64,000 nucleotides of DNA from Gadus chalcogrammus (taxonomy: Eukaryota > Chordata > Actinopteri > Gadiformes > Gadidae). Both the position numbers and the translations under genes were made by a program. Of the stretch, positions 1-11,078 are shown piece by piece. Position 1 is the stretch's first letter. The number at the start of each line of letters is the position of its first letter. The notes under the pieces are model-generated. The model ran no database searches, was not told where the DNA came from, and saw nothing but the letters and a program-made list of their open reading frames with translations. The stretch covers positions 7,132,780-7,196,779 of the forward strand of contig NC_079418.1 in NCBI RefSeq assembly GCF_026213295.1. Reading direction: 5' to 3'.

Positions 1-166
1 CAGAAGGTGGAGGAGGGGCACGTTCCCCTCTGCACTCCCTGGCAAAGTGGCCAGGCTGCTGACACCGCCGGCAGATTACCGGACCACGGTAAGAGGAATG
101 ATTACCCTGCGGATTAATCTGCAGCCGAGCAAGAGTTTCTGTGAGACAGTTAAGCTGTTCCTGTTG
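1..166 (-). pseudogene. Gypsy-A gag C-terminal fragment (left-arm copy, cut by window edge)
   Basis: This is the mirror of 30598-30763. On the minus strand it encodes the end of a Ty3 gag with a CCHC zinc knuckle (CRRC-x4-H-x4-C), the nucleic-acid-binding motif of retrotransposon nucleocapsids. The window edge removes the last residues and the stop. It follows truncated LTR sequence directly, so most of gag is deleted. The fuller description is under the right-arm copy. Confidence 0.8.
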
Positions 167-456
167 GAGCGATGAGGATCTCGGCAGATCTATTATAGTA
201 ATGGTTTAAGTTTTAGTAAAACGCTGACGAATGTACGCAACAGCATGCAGAGGTGAGCCTACCTGTGCTCTGAGGTGAGCGGCGAGGGCAATGACCCGGA
301 AGTGGACGGGCCGAAGAGGCAGGAAGCGAGAGTTCAGGAGGAAGGGCACGGCCTACTTTTATCCCCTCGACAAGCAATGATTGGCGAACGGGCCGGAGAG
401 GGCGTGGTGAAACAGAAGCCTGTGTCTAAGCAGCCGTGTTGCCTCATACCACTATA
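167..456 (-). repeat. Truncated 5' LTR of Gypsy-A (left-arm copy)
   Basis: Mirror of 30308-30597. It is about 98% identical by eye to the start of the 3' LTR at 34768 and carries the same GGGGATAAAAG TATA-like box. Only the first ~290 bp of a 1.5-kb LTR remain before gag sequence begins. It lies inside the hAT-1 transposase remnant at 457-1154. Confidence 0.8.
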
Positions 457-1154
457 TTAGCTTTAGCAAGCGTCCAGGAAACATGCAATGAAGCAGCTGT
501 TGCGCTCTCTTGTGCCGATGCCGTTTTGCATATGGTTAAGACTGACCGCTTGTATGATGTCAACATGCTTGCAATCTTTTGTTTGAGTTGCTCAGATGTT
601 TCTAGGAAACTTCCATTAAAGCTGGCAGCATGCAAACAGTTAAAGTGTCAGGTTGTCAGATTTAATGACAGCCACGGTCTGCTTGCATATTAAGCATGTC
701 GGCTTTGCGTTGGCATGGTCCGGTAAAGAAAAGCAATACTTATCGGTCCATTCCGTTTTAAACTGGCGGTTCTCCTGGTTGACCTTCCTTTTCTTGGCAA
801 ATGACATGTTTCTTACATCAATTTTCAATCCGTTGATTTTTGACAAAGTTATAATTCCCTGGGATGACTAGCGGGAAAGTGACAGCATGCGGCGGCTACT
901 CTCTGGCGTGTGACGCTAGTGAAGTTGAATACGCACGAAGCACGTCATTACGTATGCACGCAGTAACCTCAACGGTCAAGTGGATGGTGTGGGCTGAGGG
1001 GAAAATATAGCAGACCGCGCAAATCAAAAAAAAAAGAAAAAAAATATTTGTTTTGTTTTGGAAATAACATGTGAATGCGCTGGGTCAGCGCGGGCCGGAC
1101 ATTTGGCTCTCGCGGGCCGGATCTGGCCCGCGGGCCGCTAATTGGGGTTCACTG
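457..1154 (-). mobile_element. hAT-1 5' segment with transposase N-terminus (left-arm copy)
   Basis: Mirror of 29610-30307. The minus strand encodes the N-terminal BED-type region of a SCAND3/GTF2IRD2-like hAT transposase (KKRKVNQENRQFKTEW, then a CLIC zinc-finger half), broken by a frameshift. The outer terminus at 1154 reads CAGTGAACCCC on the minus strand and is followed by the target duplication GTGTACAT (1155-1162). The rest of the element is not present in this arm; the full element is seen at 29610-43661. Confidence 0.8.
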
Positions 1155-2763
1155 GTGTACATGGTATAGTGCACTATATAGGGAATAGGGAACGAGAATT
1201 CGGACACTACGCTGAACATTTCTAAACGTAATTTGCAGTGGCGATTTTGGTTTGGAAACTCTGGTGGGGCCCATGCAGGGAAATATTATAACGCAATCCA
1301 GAAATACCACATATTACTACCATCACAACAAAAACAGTAGCAAGTGACAGAGGGGACCAAAATTGCAGCTGAATAATGCCATCACTCAAACGCGAATCTG
1401 ACGACATATAGTATGGTTGCGTTCGGATGGCCTCAGGCTTGAGGCCATCCGAAGTATGGTTTAAGTTGTATTAAGTTTGCAGGCCACCATACTGTACAAT
1501 TAACAATGAATCTAGCCTGATAGAGTGGTTGCCTATTCAGACCTGGATAATCCTGGGTGAAAATTTAAGTAAGTTTGGAAGATGGTAATTACCTGTGCTT
1601 TAAGGACAGTGCTGTCTGGTCTCCTTTGTGTGGCTGAGGTGAAACACAAGCATTTTTTTCCGCTTGAACCACTCCTGGTTGAACGATCTATTCTTGTCCT
1701 TTCCCTCTTGAATAATGATTAAATCCGTCGGGCGATGTGGTCCCAAACGTTTTATCTCCAACTTCTGTTCAAGTGCTAAATCTCACATGAGACAGATACT
1801 CAACACGATTCATCATTTAATGAATGAAACGTCCATTTGTTGTTATTTACTGTAACAGTAACTGTAACAGTAACTACGTTAGCTAGCTAGCAAGATCTGA
1901 TCGGCTCCCGCCGTAAACCCCGCCCTTTCTACAAATCAGCCAATGAGAAGAGCTTTGGGGCACTAAACTTCTGGCCCCACCGCCGAAACAGAAGCGGGCG
2001 CTGCGCACGCGCTTGCTCGCGCAACAGCACCAGTTTTCTACACTGCAGCAGACAGGGCCATCTCGGCTGGGCCCCACCGAGCGGAACAGACGAGACGGAG
2101 CAACAAACTATTTCACACACAACTACTACACTACAACAATTGCGTTCATCAAATTAAAACTGCGGACATGTAATTAATTATTAACAATTAATGTATTATT
2201 AACTTATGCTCAATGACATTTTTGAAAAAAAAAAGAAAAGTATAATCGTGCCCTGCACGGCAGCGTTCTCTGGGGCCGTTCACCACTGGCCCCTAATGCA
2301 AAGACGCCACTGGTAATTTGCGTCAGTAAATGCGCCGGGTATTTGTGTGACGCAGACAGATGCGCCCACATCATGTAAACAAACATGGCACTCACGACGA
2401 AAGCTGGAGGTTGTATTGATGTTGAATGTTACATTTCCTTGTTTAATTAATTTTGAATGTTAAATATTCTATGTTAAATCCCAAATAAATTGTTGACATT
2501 TCTGAACGAAAGCCGGAGGCTCCATCATTAAATGTATTTGTTTTCGCGGTTATTCGGCTTCTTCTTCTCCCCTGGAAAAATACAACCGCATTGCATTGTG
2601 GTATACGGGAGTAACATGTAGGGAACATCGTATGTACCCTATTTTAAGTCCACTATATAGTGCCCTATATAGTGGACCACTGAGAATTCGAACACCCTAC
2701 AAAATGGCGTGCACCCTATTTAGTGCACTACATCCATGATAGGGAACGATTTCGAACACAGCT
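1155..2763 (-). mobile_element. Harbinger-type MITE, interrupted (left-arm copy)
   Basis: Mirror of 28001-29609. The end at 2744-2763 (GATTTCGAACACAGCT) is the terminal inverted repeat of a MITE whose uninterrupted copy is at 43720-44276. Internal sequence has repeated CTATATAGTG blocks. hAT-N1 (1236-2312) sits inside it and hAT-1 begins at 1154. It has no coding capacity. Assignment to PIF/Harbinger rests on its abutting the Harbinger genes, not on a clear 3-bp target duplication. Confidence 0.7.
1236..2312. mobile_element. hAT-N1, 1,077-bp non-autonomous hAT (left-arm copy)
   Basis: Terminal repeats CAGTGGCG and CGCCACTG bound the element, with an 8-bp target duplication GTAATTTG on both sides (1228-1235 and 2313-2320). 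The 8-bp duplication and CAG...CTG ends are hAT hallmarks. There is no transposase ORF. A 14-bp-stem hairpin lies at about 1424-1455. The uninterrupted MITE at 43720-44276 shows the empty target with one CAAATTAC. Confidence 0.92.
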
Positions 2764-2778
2764 CTAGTCTCTGCCAAC

Positions 2779-3030
2779 ATGACTGCCACTACAGGTGGGC
2801 TAGTAAGCACACCGGCTTCTACCTCTTCTGCAGAGGAGGCCGGGGGAAGCAGCAGCAGAAAGAGACCCAGGGACAATCTGCTGAAGCTTTTGAGGGAGCA
2901 GGGAGAAAGGGATGAGGAGAGAGAGAGAGAGAGAGAGGCAGTGGCGAGAGAGGCGGAGAGGGAGAGGGCGGCAGCAGTCAGGGCTGAACGGTACCTGTCC
3001 CTGTTTGAAAAATTAATCTCCAAGATGTAA
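2779..3030 (+). pseudogene. Harbinger second protein, C-terminal coiled-coil fragment (left arm)
   Basis: An 83-codon open frame ends in a Glu/Arg-rich coiled coil and the tail RYLSLFEKLISKM. This resembles the C-terminus of the Myb/SANT-like accessory (DNA-binding) protein encoded beside the nuclease in animal Harbinger elements. The N-terminal Myb region is missing because MITE sequence begins just upstream at 2763. It converges on the transposase gene at 3288-4435. Family assignment is an inference from context and composition. Confidence 0.5.
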
Positions 3031-3287
3031 ATATATATTATTCTAAATTCATCTGCTCATTCTTGAAAGCAAAAGTGTATTTTTATGTTACATTTCACAT
3101 GTATACTGGCAAATTCAGAGTTACACAAGGACTTCAGGAGGCAAGAGTTTGAAGAAGAAAATCGCTGCTTTATTAAGCATAAAAAACTGAGACGATATCT
3201 GCTGAAAGTTGATGAGAAAAATATATGTTCATTTATTGACAAAGCTAGGAATACATATACAAAAAAAAAATGTGTGTGTGTGTGTGT

Positions 3288-4435
3288 CTAGAGGTAATCA
3301 TGTTCTTGCAGGCAAACATCCAGTCCTGCAGGAGCAAAAACATGGGCAGCAATCCTCGCCCGTGACGCATTGCCTGACAGGTCCCTGTCATCTGCCTCCA
3401 CGGTGTCACCTGGGCCATCCTCCTCCTCCTCCTCCTCCTCCTCCTCCTCCTCCTCCTCCTCCTCCAAGATATCCCCTGCTGCCATGCAAATGTTGTGCAG
3501 GATGCAGCAGGCACCTACCACCTTGGGGGCAAACAGAGACCGGATCTCCAGATACCGCTGGGAGATGGCCCGCCAGCGGGTTTTGAGGATCCCGAATGAC
3601 CTCTCCACAATGTTACGCCCTCTAGCATGGTGCCTATTGTATCTGGCTTCAACCTGACCTGGTAATCAAAAATCACATGGATGTATCAGTGTCACCAAAC
3701 TAGCAATTTGTTTCTGTGCAGGTGCTTACCGGCTACAGGGTGGCGGTATGGCGTCATGATGGCCACAGGACACTGCAGGCATGGGTACCCTCCATCACCC
3801 AGCAAGAAGTACCCAGCTGGTGGGTACAGAGCCTGCCTATAAAAGGGAGAACGCCGGAGCACGAGGGCATCATGCACTGACCCCGGGGTCCCGATGTACA
3901 CGTCAATAAATTGACCGTTTCCATCGCAGATGCCCTGCAGGATGATGGAAGTGAAGAGCTTCCGGTTAAAATAGCTCTTCTTCTGCTCTGCAGGTGGCAA
4001 AACTTTTATGTGGCATCCATCAATGGCCTCAGCAGCACATCTGAAGGCCTCGTGACCTGCAAGGCGAGCAAAGCCAGCCCCCACCGCCTCCATCTCCTCT
4101 GCCTTGGGGAAATGAATCACCCTGTGGAGTTTGGCCATCATCTCCTCCACCACGCCATGGACCGTCCTGCAAACTGTGGACAGGGGCATCCCGAAGGCAT
4201 CTGCCGTTACCCTGTAGGCCTACGATGCTCCACAGGCCAGCCAGTACACTGCCACCAGCACCTCCACCTCATGGCTCCATCCATGGACTTTTTGCCGGGG
4301 CAGCAAGGCAAGCAGCCGGTTGAAGCTCTCCCTGGAGAGCCTGAAGGCTGGCTTCAGGTCCCCTCCAGAGAAAAACACGGCTAGGATGGGCACAGTGATG
4401 TTCAGCTGTGTGTACAGCTGTGAGCTGCTTTGGTC
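3288..4435 (-). pseudogene. PIF/Harbinger DDE transposase (HARBI1-like), left-arm copy
   Basis: Mirror of 26331-27478. Two exons (4435-3730 and 3658-3288) are separated by a 71-bp GT-AG intron. The DDE motifs are visible: IDGCHI, GDGGYP and VERSFGILKTRW. An in-frame TAG lies in the first exon (at about 4221), and the 5' exon(s) are missing where Gypsy-B sequence abuts. A (GAG)n run in frame gives a poly-Glu tract near the C-terminus (about 3419-3464). The element copy is therefore dead. Confidence 0.85.
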
Positions 4436-4476
4436 CTGGTACCAAACAAAGAAAATTAATATATTTTTATATGAAG

Positions 4477-4811
4477 TGACCGTTGGCCTGGAGGGGGTAC
4501 TGTGTCACATGGATGACATCCTGGTCTGGGGACAGACACAGGAGGAGCATGATGTGCGGCTACATGCGGTGCTAGAGAGGGCACAAAAGGCCGGCATTAC
4601 GCTCAACATGGACAAATGTGAGCTCACACGCCACACAATCAGATTCCTGGGTCATGTGATTTCTGCAGATGGAGTGAAGCCAGATCTAGAGAAGACGAGA
4701 GCAGTACAAGAGCTGGATGCACCCAAAAATGTCAGCGAACTCAGGAGTTTTCTGGGCATGGTCAATCAGCTGGGCCGCTTCTTGCCTAACCTGGCTGAAA
4801 AAGACAAAGTG
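4477..4811 (+). pseudogene. Gypsy-B reverse transcriptase fragment (left arm)
   Basis: It encodes the RT palm and thumb of a Ty3/gypsy polymerase, starting abruptly at EGVLCHMDDILVWG (catalytic HMDD in place of YLDD) and running through FLGHVISADGV and RSFLGMVNQLGRFLPNL. Upstream gag, protease and RT fingers are absent, because Harbinger intron-like sequence abuts at about 4476. The frame is interrupted by hAT-N3 at 4812 and continues at 5488. Confidence 0.88.
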
Positions 4812-5479
4812 CAGTGTTTCCCCCAGTAAATGTCTCAGTCAAGGTGGTAAGCAGTCGGTGGTGTTGTTGGCGCCGCGCCGAAAAATTTTGGGGGTATTTT
4901 GCTCAAAGATGCCAGTACGCATGAATGAAATAAACGACTGTTTATTTCCATATAAATAAACAACAGTAGGTACAAATGTTGTGCAAACATGCAGACACTA
5001 CAAAATAAAATTAAAGAAAAGTGCAAATTAAATACAAATAATGGACAATACACTTAACTTTTGTATGCAAATTCAACTATTTACAGTTCCTTTTTTGGAT
5101 CTTATTTGCGGCACAGCTGACAAGAGGCATCAGTGCATGCAATTCTGCGTGGCTGTGCAAAGAACAGTTCTAGCGCCCTGCTGTAATTGAACTTAGACAC
5201 TGGTGGGCCATTGATGCTGATCTTCATGCAGGCTGTAAGACTCTTGCCCTGCAGTTTCGCAGGTCTGTCTTTATCTACACATAGAGTGAATGAAGTCAAT
5301 GTTGTATATTTAATATTTTAAATTTTGAACTAAGATAGTGAGAAGATGATGGGCTTACCCTATTCATGGCAGAAAAATCTCGCTTTTTTTTTTTTTTTTT
5401 TTTTTTAATACATTGGTAGTCAAGGCGGGGCCCTAGTCTTGTTAAGGCGGCCGCCTTAACAAGACAGTGCTGGGGGAAA
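4812..5479. mobile_element. hAT-N3 carrying a transposase C-terminal tail (left-arm copy)
   Basis: The left end CAGTGTTTCCCCC and the right end GGGGGAAA are inverted. Flanks ACAAAGTG and CCCAAGTG look like an imperfect 8-bp duplication; the right CAGTG terminus has been lost. The minus strand at 5102-5299 encodes a short open frame with ISINGPPVSKFNYSRALELFF, similar to the C-terminal tail of ZNF862-type hAT-derived proteins. So this is probably a deletion derivative of an autonomous hAT. It also carries an A/T homopolymer at about 5384-5406. Confidence 0.7.
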
Positions 5480-6571
5480 CCCAAGTGCTACGAGACCTGC
5501 TGTCCAAGAAGAACCACTGGTACTGGGGGATAGAGCAGCAGACCGCCTTCGATCGGTTAAAAGCAGAGCTGTCATCCACACCGGTGCTCACACTATACAA
5601 CCCAAACAGGGCACTAAAAATCTCTGCTGATGCCTCTTCCTTTGGCCTGGGGGCAGTCCTGCTGCAGAAGAGCAATGCCATGTGGTCACCTGTGGCATAT
5701 GCGTCCAGGTCAATGTCACCGACAGAGCAGCGCTATGCTCAAGTGGAGAAGGAGGCCTTGGCTGCAACGTGGGCGTGTGAAAGGTTCAGCTGTTTCATCC
5801 TAGGAAGACCATTCGAGCTGGAAACTGACCATAAGCCGTTGGTGAGTCTGCTGGGAGGGAAAGCTTTGGATGACCTCCCACCAAGAATCCAAAGGTTTCG
5901 GATGAGACTCATGAGGTACAGCTATACAGTCAATTATGTCCCTGGGAAAAGCCTGTGGACGGCCGACACCTTATCTCGTGCTCCTCTGAGAGCCGCAAGA
6001 GCGAACACAGAAACAAGCCTACTAGAGGACACCAACATCTATGTAGACTCTGTCATCAGCAACATTCCTGTCAGTGGAGATTATCTGAGCAGCCTACGTG
6101 ACCACCTGAAGGCAGACAGCACATGCTCTGCACTGATGGAGTACTGCACAGACGGCTGGCCTGACAAGAGCCAACTGCAGGGAGTGCTGAGACATTACTG
6201 GGCTGATAAAGCAGTGCTGACTGTGCACGATGGACTGCTGCTGCGGGGCACGCGGCTCGTCATCCCATCGGCCTTACAAGGTGATGTGCTGGAGAGACTA
6301 CATGAGGGACACCTGGGGGTGACAAAGTGCAGGGGCCGGGCCAAACAGACGGTATGGTGGCCAGGACTCAGCAGCCAGCTGAATGACATGGTGCTGAAAT
6401 GTAGGACCTGCATTCAGGAGAGAAGGAACGTCACAGAGCCGCTGATGCCAACGGAGATGCCAGACAGGCCTTGGCAAACCTTGGGAGCTGACCTTTTCAC
6501 CCTGAAAGGCAAGGCCTATCTACTGGTAGTAGATTATTTCTCGAGGTACGTGGAAGTTGCACTGCTGTCAC
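5480..6571 (+). pseudogene. Gypsy-B RNase H and integrase N-half (left arm)
   Basis: This open frame continues the RT fragment after hAT-N3. RNase H motifs: ISADASSFGLGAVLL, EKEALAATWACERF and ETDHKPLVSLLG. The integrase zinc-binding HHCC follows (HEGHLGVTK to CRTC), then the first catalytic Asp in LGADLFTLKGKAYLLVVDYFSRYVEV. The frame is cut at 6572 by hAT-N2 between the first and second integrase catalytic residues. The protein stretch is identical to the right-arm copy. Confidence 0.9.
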
Positions 6572-7999
6572 CAGTGTTGGGAATAACGCCGTTTAAAATA
6601 ACGGCGTTACGTAACGCCGTTATTTTTTCAGTAACGGGGTAATCTAACTAATTACTATTTCCGTCGTTACAACGCCGTTACGTTACTGTACGAAAAATGC
6701 AATGCGTTACTATGAATTGATTGAATAAACTGCGTAATCCGAACGCACCCCGTGCTCCAAACACAAACTGCTAGTGAGGAGACCGGGTGGCTTAACAACG
6801 AGATAAGCGATTATGATTGGCTAAGGCAGAGTCATGTTTCATGGTAGCCAATCGGAGCCAGTTTTTTTACACACAAGCCAGGACACGCGCGCCACACACA
6901 CGCAAACGCACACACCAAACCGATTCAATGATGCAGCAGAAATGGCGAGTCCGGTGCAATCCGATGAAAAGTTGGAATTTTCTGTAGTATCTGGAAGATT
7001 TTCCACAGCCTTTGCAACCAAGCAAATTGAAATCCAGGCCCCATCCGCAATAACCCGGGTAAATGTAAAAACGCACATCCACAATGAAAATGATCACCGT
7101 CCACACTATCGTTTTCATATCGTTTTCAGAATGTTTTGCATCCACGTTCCACACTGAAATCATTTTGATAAAAAGCTGTTGTCATGGTTACGTTACTCCG
7201 CCACGCCTCTCTGTTAAGATTACAGGCGCATGATCAGATGATATTTACAGTTGATCAGCTGGTTAATCATTTTCGAACAGGTCTTGGCTCAGAAACGCCG
7301 CTCCAAGTAGGCTACGGTTTGAACTGTCGTCTTTCGTTTTTTTTTACCATCACTTAAGAACATTAAGTACAGCGCTCGCCTCCGGCGTTGGAGCAACGAA
7401 TATGTTTGACTCAATATGTCGAGTTGTTTCTGGAGATAAATTAGTACGATGTACAGAGAGACCCTCATTTGCATTTCACATGCCATTATTTTGATGAGCT
7501 TCTCGGTCTATAGCGCAAGCTTGTGGCAGTGTCATGGCAATCGAACGTCATAGTTTCTGAAAGCCTCCGTCTGTCCACACTACAACGCGAACCCATCGTT
7601 TTCACATTTATCCACCTCAGCGATCGTTTTCGAAAAGCATAGTTTTCAGTGTCGGAATTCTCCGTTTTAGTTTGGACAGATGGACTAAACGGATGAATAT
7701 GATGCATTTGTAGATTTACCCGGGTTAGTGTGGACGGGGCCTCAGTTGGGTTGGAAGCATATCAGGGCCTTAAATGGGCAGTTCAACCATTTAACACATT
7801 AAGGCCATATGAAAACTGCTCAGAAAAATCCAAATCTTTCACATATAGCAACTTTTTTTTTTTTTTAAGTAACGCAAATAGTTACTTTCCCTGGTAACTA
7901 CTTACTTTTATTATAGAGTAATTCAGTTACTAACTCAGTTACTTTTTGGAACAAGTAGTGAGTAACTATAACTAATTACTTTTTTAAAGTAACGTTCTG
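6572..7999. mobile_element. hAT-N2, 1,428-bp hAT element in Gypsy-B integrase (left-arm copy)
   Basis: It begins CAGTGTTGGGAATAACG and ends AACGTTCTG, flanked by the perfect 8-bp duplication GCTGTCAC (6564-6571 and 8000-8007). Both ends are rich in GTAACG-type subrepeats. A short frame at 6942-7035 (starting MASPVQSDEKLEF) may be a leftover first exon of a hAT transposase; this is speculative. A second MITE (7036-7742) is nested within it. Confidence 0.9.
7036..7742. mobile_element. MITE nested in hAT-N2 (left-arm copy)
   Basis: Terminal inverted repeats start AGGCCCC(A/G)TCC and share the CCCGGGTAAAT block about 18 bp in. The interior is AT-balanced with no coding potential. The same type of terminus (GTGTGGACGGGGCC) occurs again at about 10427-10440. 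I could not identify a clear target duplication, so the superfamily is left open. Confidence 0.7.
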
Positions 8000-8007
8000 G
8001 CTGTCAC

Positions 8008-8640
8008 CCACAAGGTCCACAGATGTGGTGGTGCACCTGAAATCCATGTTTGCTTGTCATGGAATTTGTGAATTTCTTAAAAGTGACAATGGGCCCCAGT
8101 ACTCCGGTAGCCACTTCAAAGCCTTTGCAGCAGAGTATGGCTTTGTGCACATCACGAGCAGCCCCAGGTTTCCTCAGAGCAATGGGGAGGCGGAGCGCGC
8201 TGTACAAACCGTGAAAAACCTGCTAACAAAGGCATCAGACCCATATCTTGCATTGCTGGCCTACAGAGCAACCCCTCTACAGAACGGTTATAGCCCAGCC
8301 GAACTGTTGATGAGGCGCCGCCTCCGCACTACAGTTCCTGCCCTTCCAACCCTGCTGAATCCAGTGTTGCCTGACTACAATGCGCTGGAGGCCAAAGAAA
8401 AGGAGAAGAGGAGGAATGACGTGAGATCCTTCGACAAGAGACACGGAGCGAGAAACCTGGAGCCACTCGTACCTGGGGAAGATGTGTGGATCACCGATGC
8501 ACGAAAGTGCTATCTACACACAACACCCCTCGCTCTTATATCGTCCAGGTGCCTCTGGGCACACTGAGGAGGAACCGGCGTCACTTGGTGCCACTGCAGA
8601 CCAACGGTGGGGTAGTCGACGCTGATGAGGGAGGATAATC
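8008..8640 (+). pseudogene. Gypsy-B integrase C-half (left arm)
   Basis: The integrase resumes after hAT-N2 with the second and third catalytic residues: KSDNGPQYSG (Asp) and [10 protein letters not shown] (Glu). The C-terminal domain follows (VPGEDVWITDARK). A frameshift near 8,550 breaks the tail. Together with 4477-4811 and 5480-6571 it is one pol gene in three exon-like pieces split by two hAT insertions. Confidence 0.88.
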
Positions 8641-9077
8641 ACCTGCACCAGATTCAGCTCCACCAGTGAAAACATCACCCAGCAGAGAGGGCCCCACCAC
8701 CACAGAGACTGTGAGGACCAGATGTGGGCGAGAGGTTAAAAAGCCGCAGAGACTTGATTTGTGATTTATTGATTGTTTTTCCACAGTAAAAAAAAAAAAA
8801 AAAAAAAAAAGGAAGAAAAAGAGAGTGACGTGTGATTGTTAAATTGTTCTGCTTCACTGTTTACAATTACCTGAAACCTGAGAGTTTACGTTTTGAGAAC
8901 ACAGCCTGCTAAAGTAATAGTTCACAGTATGGTAATGTGTAAGTTATTTTATTTATATTTTGCATGCTTCAAACAGGGACAGATCAGGGACAGGTCTTCC
9001 AGCAAAAGGGCAGAATAAACCCCTTAAGACCTGCAGAGACAAAGGTAGTCCACCCTTTTTTCTCAAAGAAAGGGAGA
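8641..9077 (+). other. Gypsy-B 3' untranslated region with polypurine tract
   Basis: No further coding sequence is seen. The stretch holds a 24-nt A-run (about 8787-8810) and ends in a purine-rich tract (AAAGAAAGGGAGA, about 9065-9077). That tract abuts the TG of the 3' LTR and fits a plus-strand priming site. Confidence 0.65.
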
Positions 9078-9279
9078 TGTGGTATTATTGAATAATACTG
9101 TAAGGAATGCCTTTATTTTGTAGAAACCTGATGACGTCTGTACCGGGGGCGGGGTTAGCTGGAGTCCCGTGCATGCGCACACTAGTGTACGGTTACGGCT
9201 GGAGAAGAAGCTTAATAAAGACACACTCCGATTACGTCGTTGTACGAGCCTTATTATAAGAATAACCCGAAAAATAACA
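9078..9279 (+). repeat. Gypsy-B 3' LTR, about 202 bp (left arm)
   Basis: It starts TGTGGTATTATTG right after the polypurine tract and ends AATAACA. An AATAAAG motif near 9213 can serve as polyA signal. The matching 5' LTR is absent because the element is 5'-truncated. The mirror copy (21499-21698) is 200 bp. Confidence 0.82.
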
Positions 9280-10440
9280 ATAGCTTACTCTTAACTTAAG
9301 CTGTTACTCTTAGCAAATGAAACATGCGAGATTCATCTGGCTCCCGAGCTAGCATTGCTGTGCCATGTTTGAGCGAACGCAAGACAGAATTCCTGAACAT
9401 ATGCATGTGTGAATAGTGTTAATCAAGCAATGTTATCTCAGTAATTTACCTGGGACGATGTGTGACAGTCTTGACATTTTGATCATTCATTACCCCCCTT
9501 TTAATGTTAATGGCCCAATGTGCACCAGGTGTGGTATTGGGGTGTGATTTCATCAAGTCATATATTTGTAGCTTAAGTTACTCTTAAAGGAGCATTTCAC
9601 CGGTGGAGGCATGAATATGTATTGAAATTGGGTCCTATATGTAGTCGAATAATAAAATAAAATTCTAATTTGGTGCCGTCTTGCCCGAGAAAAGGCAGAA
9701 AGTGACTTTTTGGCGCTTGTGGATTGAAGTCAACAACTCCCACCATGCACAGCTTCGCTGGCGGCCACTCCCGCTGATCATCTCCGCCTATCGGACACCT
9801 CCTTGTTCCATCTACTAATGGAACAAATCAGCGTGGAGCTTGACCCGACGTCACTGGCAGAGAGTAGTGACGCTTGCACAGAAGCATACGGCCAACATCT
9901 TTCTTTATTCTGGGTGGAAATAGTAACATAGTTACGCCATTAAATGCGTTTATGTAAACATTTTTAGCGAGAAATGTGCATTTTACTTTCATAATGTTCG
10001 CTCGTTGAATGTGAATTGAATGTGGATGTTTGGTTTGCTAGTTATGACGAAGAGGGAACGCTCCATTCACTTGCATGGACAGCGTCTCTGGTTGCTAAGC
10101 AACCTCAACGTCTTGTTGGACTATCTGCTGATCAACACTACGAATGCTGGAAACACACCAGACACACCATGTGAAGTTATTTAACCCGATTATTGTTATT
10201 TATATCCAAGATTATTTAATCTAACCCGATCTAAACTCTATCATGCATCCAAACACGGCGGCGTTTGGGTTTCCTACCTCGGACTCCTAAATCCAGCGCA
10301 GCCACAGGCGCGTTGGCGCGTTGAACCATTTTTGTGACACACAATGATCAAGCGCCAAGTTAGGCACGTTACACGCGTTTGGTGTGGCCGTAGCATTATG
10401 CGGTTTCACCCAAAAAATCGGCTTTGTGTGGACGGGGCCA
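9280..10440. other. Non-coding repeat-like stretch between Gypsy-B LTR and pogo fragment
   Basis: No gene is seen. About 9585 reads TTAAAGGAGCATTTCACCGG, which resembles the terminus of a TTAA-target MITE, though the opposite terminus was not found. The right end (about 10400-10440) matches the GTGTGGACGGGGCC terminus of the MITE type nested in hAT-N2. Confidence 0.45.
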
Positions 10441-10695
10441 AGAAGGCGAACATCACGTCACCAAGTCACCAAGACGGGGAGACAGCGCCAGGCGACTTAC
10501 GCCACTATCTGCCAATGGATCGTGGATGCCTGGGCTGATATAACAGTCTCAACTGTGGTCCAAGCTTTCACGAAGACAGGAATAATCACTGAACTGCCAG
10601 GCAACAGCAGCGACACTGACTCGGATAATGACGAGAGGGATCCGGGCATGTTGGATGCCGTACTCGCCCAACTGTTCAATTCGGACACACAATAA
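10441..10695 (+). pseudogene. pogo/Tigger-type transposase C-terminal fragment (left arm)
   Basis: An open frame encodes YATICQWIVDAWADI, then TVVQAFTKTGIITE and an acidic tail (DTDSDNDE) ending at TAA. This matches the C-terminal end of pogo-like DDE transposases (helical ICQWI..AW..I motif). The catalytic core is absent. Recognition is from the family pattern only. Confidence 0.65.
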
Positions 10696-10885
10696 TTTGA
10701 GGGATTCGTAGACGGGGAATGAACTGAAAAAGTGAGCTTATTGTTAAGAGATATTGATATTGATCAGATATTGATGAGATATTGTTAATATGCACATTAA
10801 CGTTTGAACATCGTTACCCTGGGAGTTACCGGAGTTGTCAGCACGCTTAATAAAGTTTGACTTTATCTGACGGTTTTGTTGACAT

Positions 10886-11078
10886 TGTAGTGCCGAGAGA
10901 CGGGAGTCGGAGGCGGAGTATCCAGCACAAAGTTTTAATGAACACAATACAAAAAGACGTTCATTCGTAATGTCAAAACCGGACTGAACTGGACGGTCGT
11001 TCCGTCCGCTAAACGGGTCCGTGCTAAACACCCCTCCCACCCATAGTTCCGTGGGTGAATTATGTTAACCACCACACA
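10886..11078 (-). repeat. Gypsy-C 3' LTR, 193 bp (left arm)
   Basis: Read on the minus strand it starts TGTGTGGTGG, directly after a polypurine tract (TTCTGGGGGGGCT), and ends CACTACA. It contains a TTCATTAAAACTTT block near the end. The mirror copy 19711-19903 is the same length. No 5' LTR is present in the window. Confidence 0.82.

Noticed and set aside
3209..3586. Proline-rich and serine-rich frames over 3420-3465 and 27300-27350
   Set aside because: They are other-frame readings of the GAG/CTC microsatellite inside the Harbinger transposase.
6834..7163. 107-codon frame as a gene
   Set aside because: It crosses a CA-rich stretch and the border of a nested MITE. Only a short possible hAT exon remnant (6942-7035) is worth noting.
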